NCBI GenBank assembly: GCA_013398055.1
Contig: VZRS01014861.1
Location: forward strand, 198,931 to 262,930
Length of the DNA stretch: 64,000 nt
Direction of reading: 5' to 3'
Source of the DNA: Ifrita kowaldi
Taxonomy: Eukaryota; Chordata; Aves; Passeriformes; Cinclosomatidae
Position numbers and translations under genes: made by a program. A model generated the notes under the pieces. The model was not told the origin of the DNA, did no database searches, and worked only from the letters and a program-made list of their open reading frames with translations. This document shows, piece after piece, positions 40,301 through 49,825 of the stretch (position 1 is its first letter; each line of letters opens with the position of its first letter).

Positions 40301-43300
40301 TGGCCTCTGTCTCCAAATTTGTAATACTTGGCATAAGGGAGAGCCTGTGCTTGTACTTATAGCCTAAAGGAGCAGACAGAAAACAGAAGACTGACAGGGA
40401 AAAAATGGAAAAGAAGACCACCCAAGAGAAGGAGAAGTATCAGCCTTCCTACGAGACAACTATTCTGACAGAGGTAAAGTGTTTTAGACACATCATACTA
40501 CATCATGTTGGGAGATAAATTTAAAAGAAAACAGCATCTGAGCCCTGGAGATTGTCTTCTGGAGACCTGTATGCTCAGATCTGAGTGAAACTGAGAGTGG
40601 AGTGAAATTATAAAATGACTCTCACTGGTGAAATTTGTGAAAGATGCTAAAGTTTCTTATGTTTTGGGGTATAAACCAACCCTTAGTAGCCTGGCTTTAA
40701 AAAAAACGTAACTTTCTCAATTTTCACTGTGCTCTTGGGCACTTGTCATGGCCCTCAGGTGCCAGTTGTATGAAAATACAGTTGTCTGTATTTTTTTCAG
40801 AACTACTTGGCAAAAGCTCATGTTGCAGATGGGGCACTTAAGCAGATGAATAGACTGTCTGATTAAATTAATAATCTGTTTTTCTGTGAATGTGCCTATG
40901 AAGCTGCTGTTACATGCAAAATGTTAGAAGATTCTGGGTTGTACTCTGGGAATATCTTATGTCTTATATTCTGATGCATCTGGTGTAGAGTTGTATGTGT
41001 TACTGCCCCTCCCTGTCATTACTAAGATATTTGTATAAACTCACCATAGGCTGCAGAATTAGTCAGCAACAGGACTCAGGAAAGGGATTTAGAAGTGTTG
41101 TTCAGTCTCCCTATGGGAATGTCTTGTTTGATTTTGTTCTTTTTTTTTTTTTTGGAGCAGCTTGCTGGACTTCCAAAAATGATGTTAATTATTCTTTATT
41201 TAATTCAACTTCCTGTTTGTGAGATCCAGTCTCTCCCACTCAATTTTCCTCATGTTGCCAGGAGCAACCAGCATGTTTTCTGATGGACAGACCTGATTCT
41301 ACTGAGTTGGCAGATGCCAGACTCTCCCTATGAGCTCTGATGCACTTTGACATATTGCATGGGGAAATGTGGGTTGCCAAAGAGTTAAATATTTGCCAGT
41401 GCTTGTGGAGATGATAAAATATTTGCTAGTGTTTGTGGAGATGATAAAGCTCCAAAGCTACACTTGCTGTCTTTCTATCGTTGCAAGCAAGGCCCCTACA
41501 GAGCATTTTCTTGAGCTCTTTGTGGTGGGGGGTTCAACAGGGCTAGATTTCTCCTGCTGATTACTGTGGCTTCAATTCAGAACAGAGTCACCAATTCTAG
41601 CTGGGTTACTCTGGTTTTACACTACTGTCATGGAATGTGGAGTCTGACCTATATTTGTGAAGGCTTTTAGTATCTTTGTGTCTGTCTGTCTTAAATTTTC
41701 TCCATTTAATACCCATTTATGACTCGAGCCGTTTGACTAACGGCCAGAGATTTCAGCAGGCTTGTTCACATTCTGCTCTCTCGCTGGTATAAACCTGAAG
41801 CAATGCCACTGGAGCATTTTTGTCACTCTTGCCTGGATTTAATTAGGGGTTTATAATTGAGACCAGGGGTATTTCTGTATCAATGCTGCCTTCAGTCTGA
41901 GTTGACTTACTGGCGTTGCTCTGACTTACAGCTGTGCACACTTTGGCCCAGTGTTATTTGGGGACAGGCTTTGTGAAATGGGAGAAAGAAATGTGGAATG
42001 CACAACTGGAATCAATCTGGCCCCCTGACAGCCCACTTGGAGAGCAGTGTAGAAAATCCATGGCCCATCTCCTCCTCCCAGCAGGGGTGATGAGCTGAAG
42101 TTAGTGGCGTGGCAACAGCATGAATGTGGTCTTAGAGGAGAATCGAAGCCTTTATTTCCATCCTTATGAAAGTTTCCCTGCTGCCTTTCTTCCAACAGTG
42201 CTCTCCCTGGCCAGATGTGCCTTATCAAATGAACAATGCTCCATCTCCAAGCTACAACAGTTCTCCCAACAGCTTCAACCTCGGAGATGGGTATGTAACA
42301 AATACATGCTTTATCTTTCCTGTTGATATGGTAGCCTTTGTGTGTCCATGCATTTCATACCCTGGAAGAAGTTAAGGACCACCACTCTTTCTAGGGAGGG
42401 GAAGGTATTTCCCAAGAGCCCTTAAGACCTTCCATCCAGGAATTCCCTGTAATTCAGAGTACTGTTGGCATGTGCACTGTTTATGTGGTGGCTGGAAGGT
42501 GAGCATCAGAGGGCCTCCAGGGCAGTTCCTGGTGAGAACACACCACGTCCTGTACCTGCAGTCCCCAGTATCTTCTCACAAGTGTGTTAGAGGCTTTCAG
42601 CACCTCTTCAGAGTGGGTATTTCTTCCTTACTTTCTGTTTTGAGGGTAGTTTGGGGTGCTGAATTCCCAGGTGAACGAGATGTAAAGAAATCCTGTTTGG
42701 GGCAAAACAGCCTGGGTTTTGAGAAGCTGTTTAAGAACAAAGGACTAATGAAGGCATGTTTAATTCATTAAATAGCCATATAAAGAGACAGCTCTAATGA
42801 TCCTGAAACGTTCAAGATAACTGGTGTCAGAAAGATACAGCAGTGTCCCTCAGTACTTCTGAGTCCTCCCTGCTACATACTTTCCCTTAGGAATTTGGTG
42901 AAGGCTTTTTTCTTTTGTTAGGACTGCCATCTTGTTGTCTTCCCACACAACTTAATTAGCAATCCATGTTGTATCACTAATTTTCAATTAATCCTCTCAA
43001 CCTATGAAAAAGGGCAAACACGGAAATTACAAAATTTTGTGTTAGTAGAGAGATCTGCTGAGCATTTTTTTCCTTTGGTAAAACCCCTGACATGTTTTGG
43101 AGTCCTGTCTGTGTTAAGGAGAATTTAGTAGAAATGTGGTTTTGCATAATTTATGGCACTTGACTATGTTTAAGATAACGCCAGGGTTGAATTATAAGGT
43201 CCTTTATTCAGTTTTTGTAAAGAATTATTATTAGATGGTGGCTTTAGTTAGGATATTTCTGGCTCATAGAAATTTTGAGTTCAGCCACCCTGTAGGTTAC

Positions 43301-46300
43301 AATTTTCTTGCTTAGATGATGTCACATTAGTGAGTCAGCCATATGGAAAAGTTTGACTGAGGTCAGTAAACCTGTGTTTTTCTCTCAGTGTTGAGGAGGA
43401 CCTCAGCTGACCAGCAAAAGACTCAGGTAGAGAGGGTTTTTTTATTCTTGTTCCAGATTTTGGACACCTTTTTAAAAGTCTGATAGAGAAAAAAAGCCAA
43501 ATTGGATGTAACTTGTGAAAGTTGAGTCAAATAGAGGAGGGGGAAGAGCACGGACACTGCAATGTAAAACTTAAAATAATGTATTTTTTTTCTCTTCCAA
43601 CTTTATATAATTTCTTTTAGCAACAGTTCTCCAACCCACCAAATGGAGCTCCTGCCTCCCAGCAATGATGTAAGTACTTGAGATCATGTTAATGTGGTGC
43701 TTTTCTCTTTTAGGACACTGGTGAACAGTTCATTTCAAGACCTTCTTATTCTTTTTGCAATGTAGCATCTCCTTCCTTCTGCTTCTATTCAAGATGCCCA
43801 GCAGTGGCTTCATCGTAATAGGTTCTCTCCATTCTGTAGACTCTTCTCAAGTTTTTCGGGTGAGTTTAAACAGTCCAATTACTTTGTTTTTTTTCTCTTC
43901 TCTAAGTGCAGCTCATGTAGCATCTGCTGCTGGCACTTTTGATGGGACACCTGGTCTGATCCAGTGTGGTTGTTCTTTTGTTCTTAGATTAGTTACCGTC
44001 TGTCAAAACAGTTTGTAGACATATAAAGTAAAAATGGAAGAGAATACATTAAGATGGTAGGGACTTTCTAAGTTCATTAAATGCAACCTTGAAGCCAGTC
44101 CAGAGCTTTGTGCAGTTGCCTTTGAGTATCTCCAAGGCTGGAAATTCCACAGTCTCTCTAAACAACCTCCTCAAATACTTAACTATTCTCTTTTCTTAAA
44201 TCTAATCAGCATTTAATCTTCTGTCTGCTGCCTCTCATCCTGTCCCTGTGCACCTTTAAGAAGCATCTGGGACCTTCACTGTACCCTCCCATTAAGTAGT
44301 TGTACACACCAGTAAGATGGTGGAAGGGGCTGTTAGAGGTGTTGAAACCATGAGGAGACTCTCTGGCTTGCAACATGATGAAATAACCCAATGAATGTGA
44401 CAGTTACAGAAAACTGGGTCATTTAATGGCCAGAATGAAATAGCTAGCTTGTTTCTGAGTTGGCTGGAAAATTTTCCAGTGAAGCACTGTTCTTTTGGCA
44501 GCTTCCAGCTTTCTGTTTCACAATGATTGATTTGAGGTGCACACCTCTCTGAATTTGAAACTTCTCTTTGTAAATCTGTCTGGTTTAGCTTTGTGGATTC
44601 TCTACCCCCTCTACCCCTGCCCTTTTCTGCTGCCCATACATATTTGGAAGCTAAGATTTGCTTAACTTCTGAAGAAAAATTAATTTGAAATATGTAGGTG
44701 CCGACTTACTGAAGATGTCCAAAGAAGATTTTGTTCAAATCTGTGGGCCTGCTGATGGGATTCGGCTCTTTAATGCAATTAAAGGAAGGTTTGTACTATT
44801 TCCTTCCTGGTTTTTTATGATAGCATCCCTTGATAATTTCAGTGTTAACTGGAAGTTAATCCTGAAGCTGTAGCATTTAGACTTCCTTTTAATGCTTCAG
44901 AGAGGTTCTCTCAGGGACTGGAGATCACAATGATATTAAAATCCAAGCACAGTTCAGAAATGTTTCCAAAACGAAGCAGCAAAATGTGGATCTCCAGTGG
45001 TTTATTTGCTGCCAGCTGATAGCTTACATCCATTTCATGAGAGACACAGCCTACAATACCTTATGTTGCACCTCCATCAGAGATAGCAATAAAAAACCAA
45101 ACCCCTGGAGCCTCAAATTACTCTTAAACTTACTTTCGTTGCAATAACCTCATAAATTCTGAGCAGGATTTAAATCAGTAGAGGCAGGTATGATGAACTG
45201 CTTAGCAAGTGCTGTAAACTGTTTATGCTTATCAGATCTTGAAAGATTAAGGTACTCTGCATCACCTCCCAGGGGTGGGGTCTCTTGCTAGACATTCTAA
45301 GCCATCTAGTCACCAGCATCAAGACTATCCCTTAGTTTGGTATTTATGGGCGGCCTGAACGGCTCCATCTCTTATTGTTTGATAGCTGACTTGGAACAAT
45401 TTTAGATCTGCTAAATAACTTACTACTGTTTTTGATTAATCCATAGAAATGTAAGGCCCAAGATGACAATTTATGTCTGTCAAGAACCAGAGCAAAACAG
45501 GTCTCATCTCCACCAAAAACGAGAAAATGGAGATGGAAGTCTTTGTGGTGAGTTCTTATGTATGGTCTTTGTTAAACACTTACCTGGTGAGAATGCTGCT
45601 TCCTGCCTGAGCTCCTGTGTGAGACAGCTTGGTGTCCTGAGTGTTTGAAGGAGTCCTGTTTATCCCAGATTTGCCACTTTGATTATGGTTTCATGGCTAC
45701 AGATTACAGGTGGCACCATCTGCCTGCAGAACAGACCCAGCTTACAAGTTACCTGCAGAATGCAACAGCAAAATCTCTATTCAGTTCTTTGTAGGGACAG
45801 TAGCATTAACAACCACCCTTCCATCCACAATTTTCTTTAGACTGTCTTGTTTGAAAAAATTCAGGGAAATGGAAGGTCGGTAGGTCTTAAAGTGAGGTTC
45901 TTATTCTTGAAAGTTCAAAACTTTTGGGAACTTGTCATCCCTCATGACACAGTGTGCAATCAAATGAGAATAGAGATTGTCCTTAAGTCTTGCACTTAGT
46001 AACAAACAGGCACAGCTTTCCTACCTGGTAGCTATAATTTGGATTGGATTTCTAAAATGATACTGTCATCTGTGTTGTTACCTTATACATTGTATATCTT
46101 AGTTTGTGCCAGTGGATGGCATCTAACAAAATACTGCTTCTTTGTGACATATCATGTGTTTTACTATGTGATTGGATTTTTTTTTTTAAACTTCAAAATC
46201 AGTAGAAGAAGGTTATCCAAAAATGTTAGCAGCTTTATGAGAAGGCTGTTTTAGTTCCCCATGATGCAAGTTGTCATTAGTCCCCGTGTTTTCCTCTGGG

Positions 46301-49300
46301 TAAAAGCTGTGTGTGCTTTAATTGCCTGCTGCAATAGTGGGTGTTTTTCTGCAAATCATCAAGCCAGCTATTTGGGGGATGCTTTGAAATACTAAGCTTG
46401 TTAATTCCATTTGAACCTTCATCTTAAACCCATTTGGTTGTTGATGCTGAGCATCTTGGTGCCATCTATATCTGCTGTCCTGTAACTGTATTCCACTTGT
46501 TGCAGTGTATCATGCAATCTTCTTAGAAGAATTGACCACGCTGGAATTAATGGAGAAGATTGCAAACTTGTACAGCATTTCTCCACAGCAGATAAATCGG
46601 ATCTACCGGCAGGGACCCACAGGGATCCACGTATTAGTGAGCAACGAGGTGAGGGGGCTAAAGGGGTTACATCTTTGTCAGAGATGTAACACTTGTCCAA
46701 CTTCTTGAAGTTAGAATGAGCTTTCAAATTATGGAATGCATCTTCAAGGGAGAATTGTAAAGCCATTAATCCCAACAAGTTAAAGTAAATACTTGGAGTG
46801 AATCAGCCATGGGCAGAATTGATTTTGGTGGGCTTTCAAGACCTTTGCTTTCTCAAAATGTTGGGGTTCTTATTTGGTTTTTTTAAGCAAAACAAAACAC
46901 AACAAAGTTGGTCATTTACTGCTCTACAACTACCTGAAAAGAGGTTGTGGCAATGTGAGGCTCGGTCTCTTCTTCCAAGTAACAAGTGTCAGGATGAGAG
47001 GAAATGGCCTCAAGTTGCACCAGGGAAAGTTTAGATTGGGTATTAGGAAAAATTTGTTTATTGAAAGGGTTATCAAGCATTGGAACAGGCTGCTCAGGGA
47101 AGTGGTTGAGTCACCATCCCTAGGGGTGTTTAAAAGTCATGTAGTTGTGGCACTTGGGGACATGGTTTAGTGTTGGACTTGCTGGTGCTAGGTCAGTGTT
47201 TGTGCATGACGATCTTAGATGTTTTTTCCAACCTAAATGATTCTATGAATTTCTTTTCATTTTGGCTACTTACACAAATTTTGAAGTGAGGATCTAAAGT
47301 AAGAATTTTTAAAATTAAATAGGTAAGTTACCCAAAGAAGGTAAGTTTTAAAATCTGTAGGGCAATTAGTTTTACATCTTGGCCCATGATTCCAGGCCCT
47401 GGGTCTGTCACTATATGCACACTATAATTTATGGACCTCTGCTACTGTTTGTGTCCCATTATATGATGCCTTAATTTAGTCCATTCCATTAACTTGCAGG
47501 TTAACAGTGAGTTGCCCTTCTTCCTCTTTTCCCCCTACTAAATTACTTACTCATTCATGCACCAGAATCACTTAAGGAGCCTCATTTTAAGAAGCATTGT
47601 TAAAACAAATGAAGCAGAGCATAGGTCTCAACTGGAGCCTAAATTGAAGGCTGTAATGCTTATTCCTGAAGTCTCCTTGCTATTCCAGCCTGATTAAATC
47701 TGAAACTTTGATGCTTTATGGATGCAAAATGCTTGGAGGCAACTCTTGATAGAGGAATTGCATGAACCAGCTTGGGTATAAGGCTTTAAGTATTTGTTTA
47801 AGTCAATTATTAACAAGGTCTATTGCTTTTTAAATATTTTTTTCTTGTTCTAGTACTATAGTGGCAAGAGTGTGGCACTCTGTGAATGTACTTCATGCAT
47901 CATTAGGCAAAGACACACAAACTGGCCAGAGAAGTTTGATTTGAAGGAGCAGAGGCTGGATGTTAAATCCAGAGGAGTATAGGGAGATTAGTCTTAAGTT
48001 GAAAAGGGTATTTTAATGTGAGAACTTACAGCTGAAAAATGCACTACTTGAATGATATTCAGTAGCTAGGAGAAGGCTTTTTCATAAAGCTGGATTTGAT
48101 GAGCTGATCAGAGAGGTTCTGGTCACACTGCCCTTCTCTGAAGTTGTGTCCAGCATTTGCCTCAACTGTATGAGACCTGTACTGAAGGTAATTCACCTCC
48201 TCTGTCCCACATAGCTACTCTAAGATGGGAGGAAGCATTGACTAAGGATGAACCCTAAATGGGCTTTTTATATTGGATCTGAAGTAATTTCAATCTCTTC
48301 ATTTAAAGGTGTCACTAGAACCTGCACCTGTTCTGAAAATCTAGTTGTTTCTCATGGATAACTGAAATGGCCTTAGGTTCTAGTCTTTCTTCCCATGATT
48401 TGCATTGCCTCCAGTAACAATTTCACTACGATTCCTGTTCCATGACAAAATACAAACAGGTAAATGATTCCTGCAAGCATGGCATCTGTATTAATGGCTG
48501 GTCAGTAGCTGCATGGATGCTGCTGAGGTGGCATTTCAGTAGCAATTCCTTTATTCAGCAGGGAGTCCATTCCTTGGGCTTTACCATCTCCAGGTATTCT
48601 TTAAATGCCAGTATAAGTTCAACTGAGCTCCATCGTTTAGCTGAACACGTAATTACCACTGTTGGAATTTTAGGAAAGGGACAACCTTCATCCAGTCTAA
48701 ACTAGTACAGCTTCACTGAAAGCAACAAAGAGCATGATCTTTAATAGAGTAATTGGAGTGGTATAAGAACCTTCAGGATCAAGAGCTGCAAAGAGGTTGG
48801 TAAAGTGCTGAATAAGCTAGATCAGTTTCAGGCAAGCACATTTAGTATGAGCTTCCCTTAAACACACTAGCAACTGCAAGGACCTTAATTAATCAGTGAT
48901 ATATGTTAATAATCTCATGGGCAGGGTTCCTCAGGACTGTGTAGGACTAGACACCAAATGCTGTTTGATACCTCTCCTCTAAGTCTATACTGGTATTGAA
49001 AGAAATGTGAATTTAATTGCTAAAAATATGTTGTGTTGGCTTTTTTCCTTCTGCCCTTCAGATGGTGCAAAACTTCCAGGATGAATCTTGTTTTGTTATC
49101 AGCACATTAAAAGGTGTGTATTGCTGCTGCTATCACCTGCTGCTCTAAAGATAATTCCTCCTTTCAGTTGCACTAAATGTTATCACAAACTCAATGCTGT
49201 TATCCTGAAAAGATAAGTAATCTAACCTAGTGTAAGTCAAGGTGTTGGCTACGCTATGATAGACTGATTGATCAATGCTCTGCTGTTACACCGTTACAAA

Positions 49301-49590
49301 AATTTCATAAGTCCATTGACACCACTGATGTAAATGAGCAGAAAACCTTGGAGTAAAATGATAAAATATGATAGTATGTAGGGTTCTTTATGTAAATTAT
49401 TTGACTTAGATGTTTAGCATTGGTTTTCATGAGTGTGCTGTGAAACAAGTGTACAAACTATTGCAAACTACCTAGAAAGAAAATTCAAAGTTCTGTATTT
49501 CTGGTGTTTCCTGAAAGCAATGAAAAATATGCTTTACGTTTCTTTGTTACAGCTGAAAGCAATGATGGCTACCACGTCATTTTAAAATGA
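19155..49590 (+). CDS. TFCP2L1: TFCP2L1, CP2-family transcription factor (whole coding span, 15 exons)
   Basis: Joined exons give a 475-residue protein beginning [14 protein letters not shown], which I recognise as TFCP2L1 (LBP-9/CRTR-1) rather than TFCP2 or UBP1; those start differently (MAWxLK-type). The human protein is 479 residues by recall. Domains seen: the conserved [11 protein letters not shown] entry motif (22-32), the CP2/Grainyhead DNA-binding domain (about 40-245, with [19 protein letters not shown] and HCISTEF blocks), a Ser/Pro-rich linker (about 257-305), a SAM-like domain (about 311-365, QQWLHRNRF to FNAIKGR) and the C-terminal dimerisation domain (about 367-475). Family knowledge: nuclear factor binding CNRG-type half sites as an oligomer, part of the mammalian pluripotency network and kidney collecting-duct/epithelial programmes. 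All splice junctions are GT/AG and phase-consistent, with no frameshift or internal stop, so the gene looks functional. The roughly 30-kb span is compact compared with mammals. The CP2 polyglutamine stretch of TFCP2 is absent. Confidence 0.97.
19217..23414 (+). other. TFCP2L1: TFCP2L1 intron 1
   Basis: A 4.2-kb intron, GTGAGT to TTGCAG. It is CpG-rich at its 5' end and contains the candidate cassette exon at 23031-23138. I see no recognisable transposon in it. Confidence 0.93.
23031..23138 (+). other. Candidate in-frame cassette exon (or alternative start) in TFCP2L1 intron 1
   Basis: A 108-bp segment 276 bp upstream of exon 2. Seen: an upstream tract CATTTTTTTTTCTGAAAG giving a good polypyrimidine/AG acceptor; a downstream donor GAAAA|GTAAAT; no stop in the frame set by exon 1 (CG+G completes Arg), which then hands over correctly to exon 2 (AA+A gives Lys). 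The encoded stretch starts [14 protein letters not shown] and ends EDCLTEK. An internal ATG (CAA ATG TAC) could instead serve as the start of an alternative first exon. I do not recognise the peptide. The agreement of frame, phase and both splice signals is suggestive, but it may be chance. Confidence 0.4.
23415..23566 (+). CDS. TFCP2L1: TFCP2L1 coding exon 2 (residues 21-72)
   Basis: The acceptor TTGCAG precedes the exon and the donor GTAGGG follows it. It encodes [19 protein letters not shown] followed by [20 protein letters not shown], the shared entry to the CP2 DNA-binding domain. The first base completes Arg21 and the last base opens Gly72. Confidence 0.97.
23567..36642 (+). other. TFCP2L1: TFCP2L1 intron 2 (longest intron)
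   Basis: A 13.1-kb intron, GTAGGG to CTCTAG, between the N-terminal entry motif and the rest of the DNA-binding domain. Apart from a short CR1 tail at 34876-34963 I see no gene, no RNA gene and no further exon with a convincing frame. Open frames such as 25805-26335 have no protein-like features. Confidence 0.9.
34876..34963 (+). mobile_element. CR1 tail fragment in intron 2
   Basis: A short piece: GATGTGGCACTTAGGGACAT, 'atggctggacttgatagtcttaagggtctttt', ending in ATTCTGAGA. The order and spacing match the last 90 bases of CR1. Confidence 0.8.
36643..36719 (+). CDS. TFCP2L1: TFCP2L1 coding exon 3 (residues 72-97)
   Basis: Follows the 13.1-kb intron 2. The acceptor is ACTCTAG and the donor is AAG|GTAAGG. 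It encodes [16 protein letters not shown] then QDLNTKYVK, part of the DNA-binding domain; QSYEIR is shared by all vertebrate CP2 paralogues. Confidence 0.97.
38290..38395 (+). CDS. TFCP2L1: TFCP2L1 coding exon 4 (residues 98-133)
   Basis: Acceptor TTAACAG, donor ATAG|GTGAGG. It encodes [19 protein letters not shown] and [16 protein letters not shown], the most conserved core of the CP2 DNA-binding domain. Base composition is GC-richer than the flanking introns, as expected for a constrained exon. Confidence 0.98.
38644..38750 (+). CDS. TFCP2L1: TFCP2L1 coding exon 5 (residues 133-168)
   Basis: Separated from exon 4 by a short 248-bp intron; acceptor TTCTACAG, donor CAG|GTAAGA. It encodes [19 protein letters not shown] and [16 protein letters not shown], within the DNA-binding domain. 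VEFLWDP is a family signature. Confidence 0.98.
39344..39496 (+). CDS. TFCP2L1: TFCP2L1 coding exon 6 (residues 169-219)
   Basis: Acceptor TTGCCAG, donor AAG|GTATGA; exactly 51 codons, phase 0 at both ends. It encodes [40 protein letters not shown] and [10 protein letters not shown], the C-terminal half of the DNA-binding domain. Because it is a multiple of three, skipping it would keep frame but remove part of the DNA-binding fold. Confidence 0.98.
40363..40473 (+). CDS. TFCP2L1: TFCP2L1 coding exon 7 (residues 220-256)
   Basis: Acceptor CTTATAG, donor GAG|GTAAAG; 37 codons, phase 0 at both ends. It encodes [19 protein letters not shown] then [17 protein letters not shown]. This is the basic Lys/Arg-rich segment after the DNA-binding domain, a plausible nuclear-localisation region. 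Confidence 0.98.
41387..41448 (+). repeat. Two-copy 30-bp tandem duplication in intron 7
   Basis: AAATATTTGCCAGTGCTTGT... is followed exactly 30 bases later by AAATATTTGCTAGTGTTTGT..., both ending GGAGATGATAAA. The copies differ at two positions (C/T changes), so this is a fairly young local duplication. Confidence 0.93.
42199..42290 (+). CDS. TFCP2L1: TFCP2L1 coding exon 8 (residues 257-287)
   Basis: Acceptor CCAACAG, donor GATGG|GTATGT. It encodes [19 protein letters not shown] then [12 protein letters not shown]. This Ser/Pro/Asn-rich linker is the part that differs most from what I recall of the mammalian protein (PYQMNNAPS against AYQVNSAPS). Confidence 0.96.
43621..43669 (+). CDS. TFCP2L1: TFCP2L1 coding exon 9 (residues 287-303, 49 bp)
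   Basis: A small exon preceded by TTCTTTTAG and followed by GTAAGT. It completes Gly287 and encodes [16 protein letters not shown]. It is too short and divergent for frame-based detection but fits the phase and the homologous linker (NASPTHPVEALP in human, by recall). Confidence 0.93.
43766..43859 (+). CDS. TFCP2L1: TFCP2L1 coding exon 10 (residues 304-335)
   Basis: Only 96 bp of intron separates it from exon 9; acceptor AATGTAG, donor TCGG|GTGAGT. It encodes [19 protein letters not shown] then [13 protein letters not shown], the first helices of the SAM-like oligomerisation domain. QQWLHRNRF is a CP2 signature. Confidence 0.97.
44048..44325 (-). mobile_element. Old CR1 copy, antisense, in intron 10
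   Basis: Diverged versions of the antisense CR1 blocks: 'caaggctggaaattccacagtctctctaaacaacct', 'cctctcatcctgtccctgtgcacc' and 'cccattaagtagttgtacacaccagtaagatgg'. There is no terminal ATTCTATG, and decay is heavy. It lies between exons 10 and 11 without touching splice sites. Confidence 0.75.
44698..44788 (+). CDS. TFCP2L1: TFCP2L1 coding exon 11 (residues 335-365)
   Basis: Acceptor ATATGTAG, donor GGAAG|GTTTGT (a weaker donor than the others). It encodes [20 protein letters not shown] then [11 protein letters not shown], the second half of the SAM-like domain. Confidence 0.97.
45447..45547 (+). CDS. TFCP2L1: TFCP2L1 coding exon 12 (residues 365-399)
   Basis: Acceptor ATCCATAG, donor TGTG|GTGAGT. 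It encodes [20 protein letters not shown] then [13 protein letters not shown]. This is where TFCP2 carries a polyglutamine run; here there is none, which supports the L1 paralogue. Confidence 0.97.
46506..46648 (+). CDS. TFCP2L1: TFCP2L1 coding exon 13 (residues 399-446)
   Basis: Acceptor GTTGCAG, donor GAG|GTGAGG. It encodes [40 protein letters not shown] and IHVLVSNE, the core of the C-terminal dimerisation domain. Confidence 0.98.
46649..49061 (+). other. TFCP2L1: TFCP2L1 intron 13
   Basis: A 2.4-kb intron between exons 13 and 14, containing one sense-orientation CR1 copy (46905-47250). Nothing else is recognised in it. Confidence 0.9.
46905..47250 (+). mobile_element. CR1 LINE 3' tail, sense, in intron 13
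   Basis: Blocks 'ctacaactacctgaaaagaggttgtgg', 'tttagattgggtattaggaaaaattt', 'attggaacaggctgctcaggg' and the end 'tttttccaacctaaatgattctatgaatt'. It has the same structure as the copy at the left edge of the window. Confidence 0.92.
49062..49113 (+). CDS. TFCP2L1: TFCP2L1 coding exon 14 (residues 447-464)
   Basis: Preceded by a strong pyrimidine tract and TTCAG; donor AAAG|GTGTGT. It encodes [17 protein letters not shown] and opens Ala464. It belongs to the C-terminal dimerisation domain. Confidence 0.97.
49553..49590 (+). CDS. TFCP2L1: TFCP2L1 terminal coding exon 15 (residues 464-475 and stop)
   Basis: Acceptor TTGTTACAG. It encodes [12 protein letters not shown] followed by TGA at 49588-49590. 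As I recall it, human TFCP2L1 continues with Cys-Gly-Leu after this Lys. The stop here instead matches where TFCP2 and UBP1 end. The exon continues into a long 3' UTR. Confidence 0.96.
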
Positions 49591-49749
49591 CCGTGCTGCA
49601 CAGAGAGACTTTAACAGCCTAAAATTTAGTGCCTCACTGAGATTGCTACAACCTAGACTGGAAACATGAAGAACCTTCTGGATAAATGTTCCTGTGAACT
49701 AAGAAACAGCTTAAGAAAAAACTTGCTTTTGCAGATAGAAATTTTCGGT

Positions 49750-49825
49750 GGTGTGATTTTGGTGGGTTTGGTTTTTTTGTTTGTTTATTTTGGTTTTTTG
49801 TTTTGGTTCTTTTGGTTTTTTTTAA
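49750..49825 (+). repeat. T/G-rich stretch early in 3' UTR
   Basis: GGTTTGGTTTTTTTGTTTGT and further TTTTGGTTTTTTG units. It is U/GU-rich in the mRNA sense and may bind U-rich-element proteins or be plain low complexity. Confidence 0.8.

Noticed and set aside
44685..44873. 62-codon + frame with its own ATG over exon 11
   Set aside because: It is the TFCP2L1 exon 11 frame reading into the intron on both sides; the true exon is 44698-44788.
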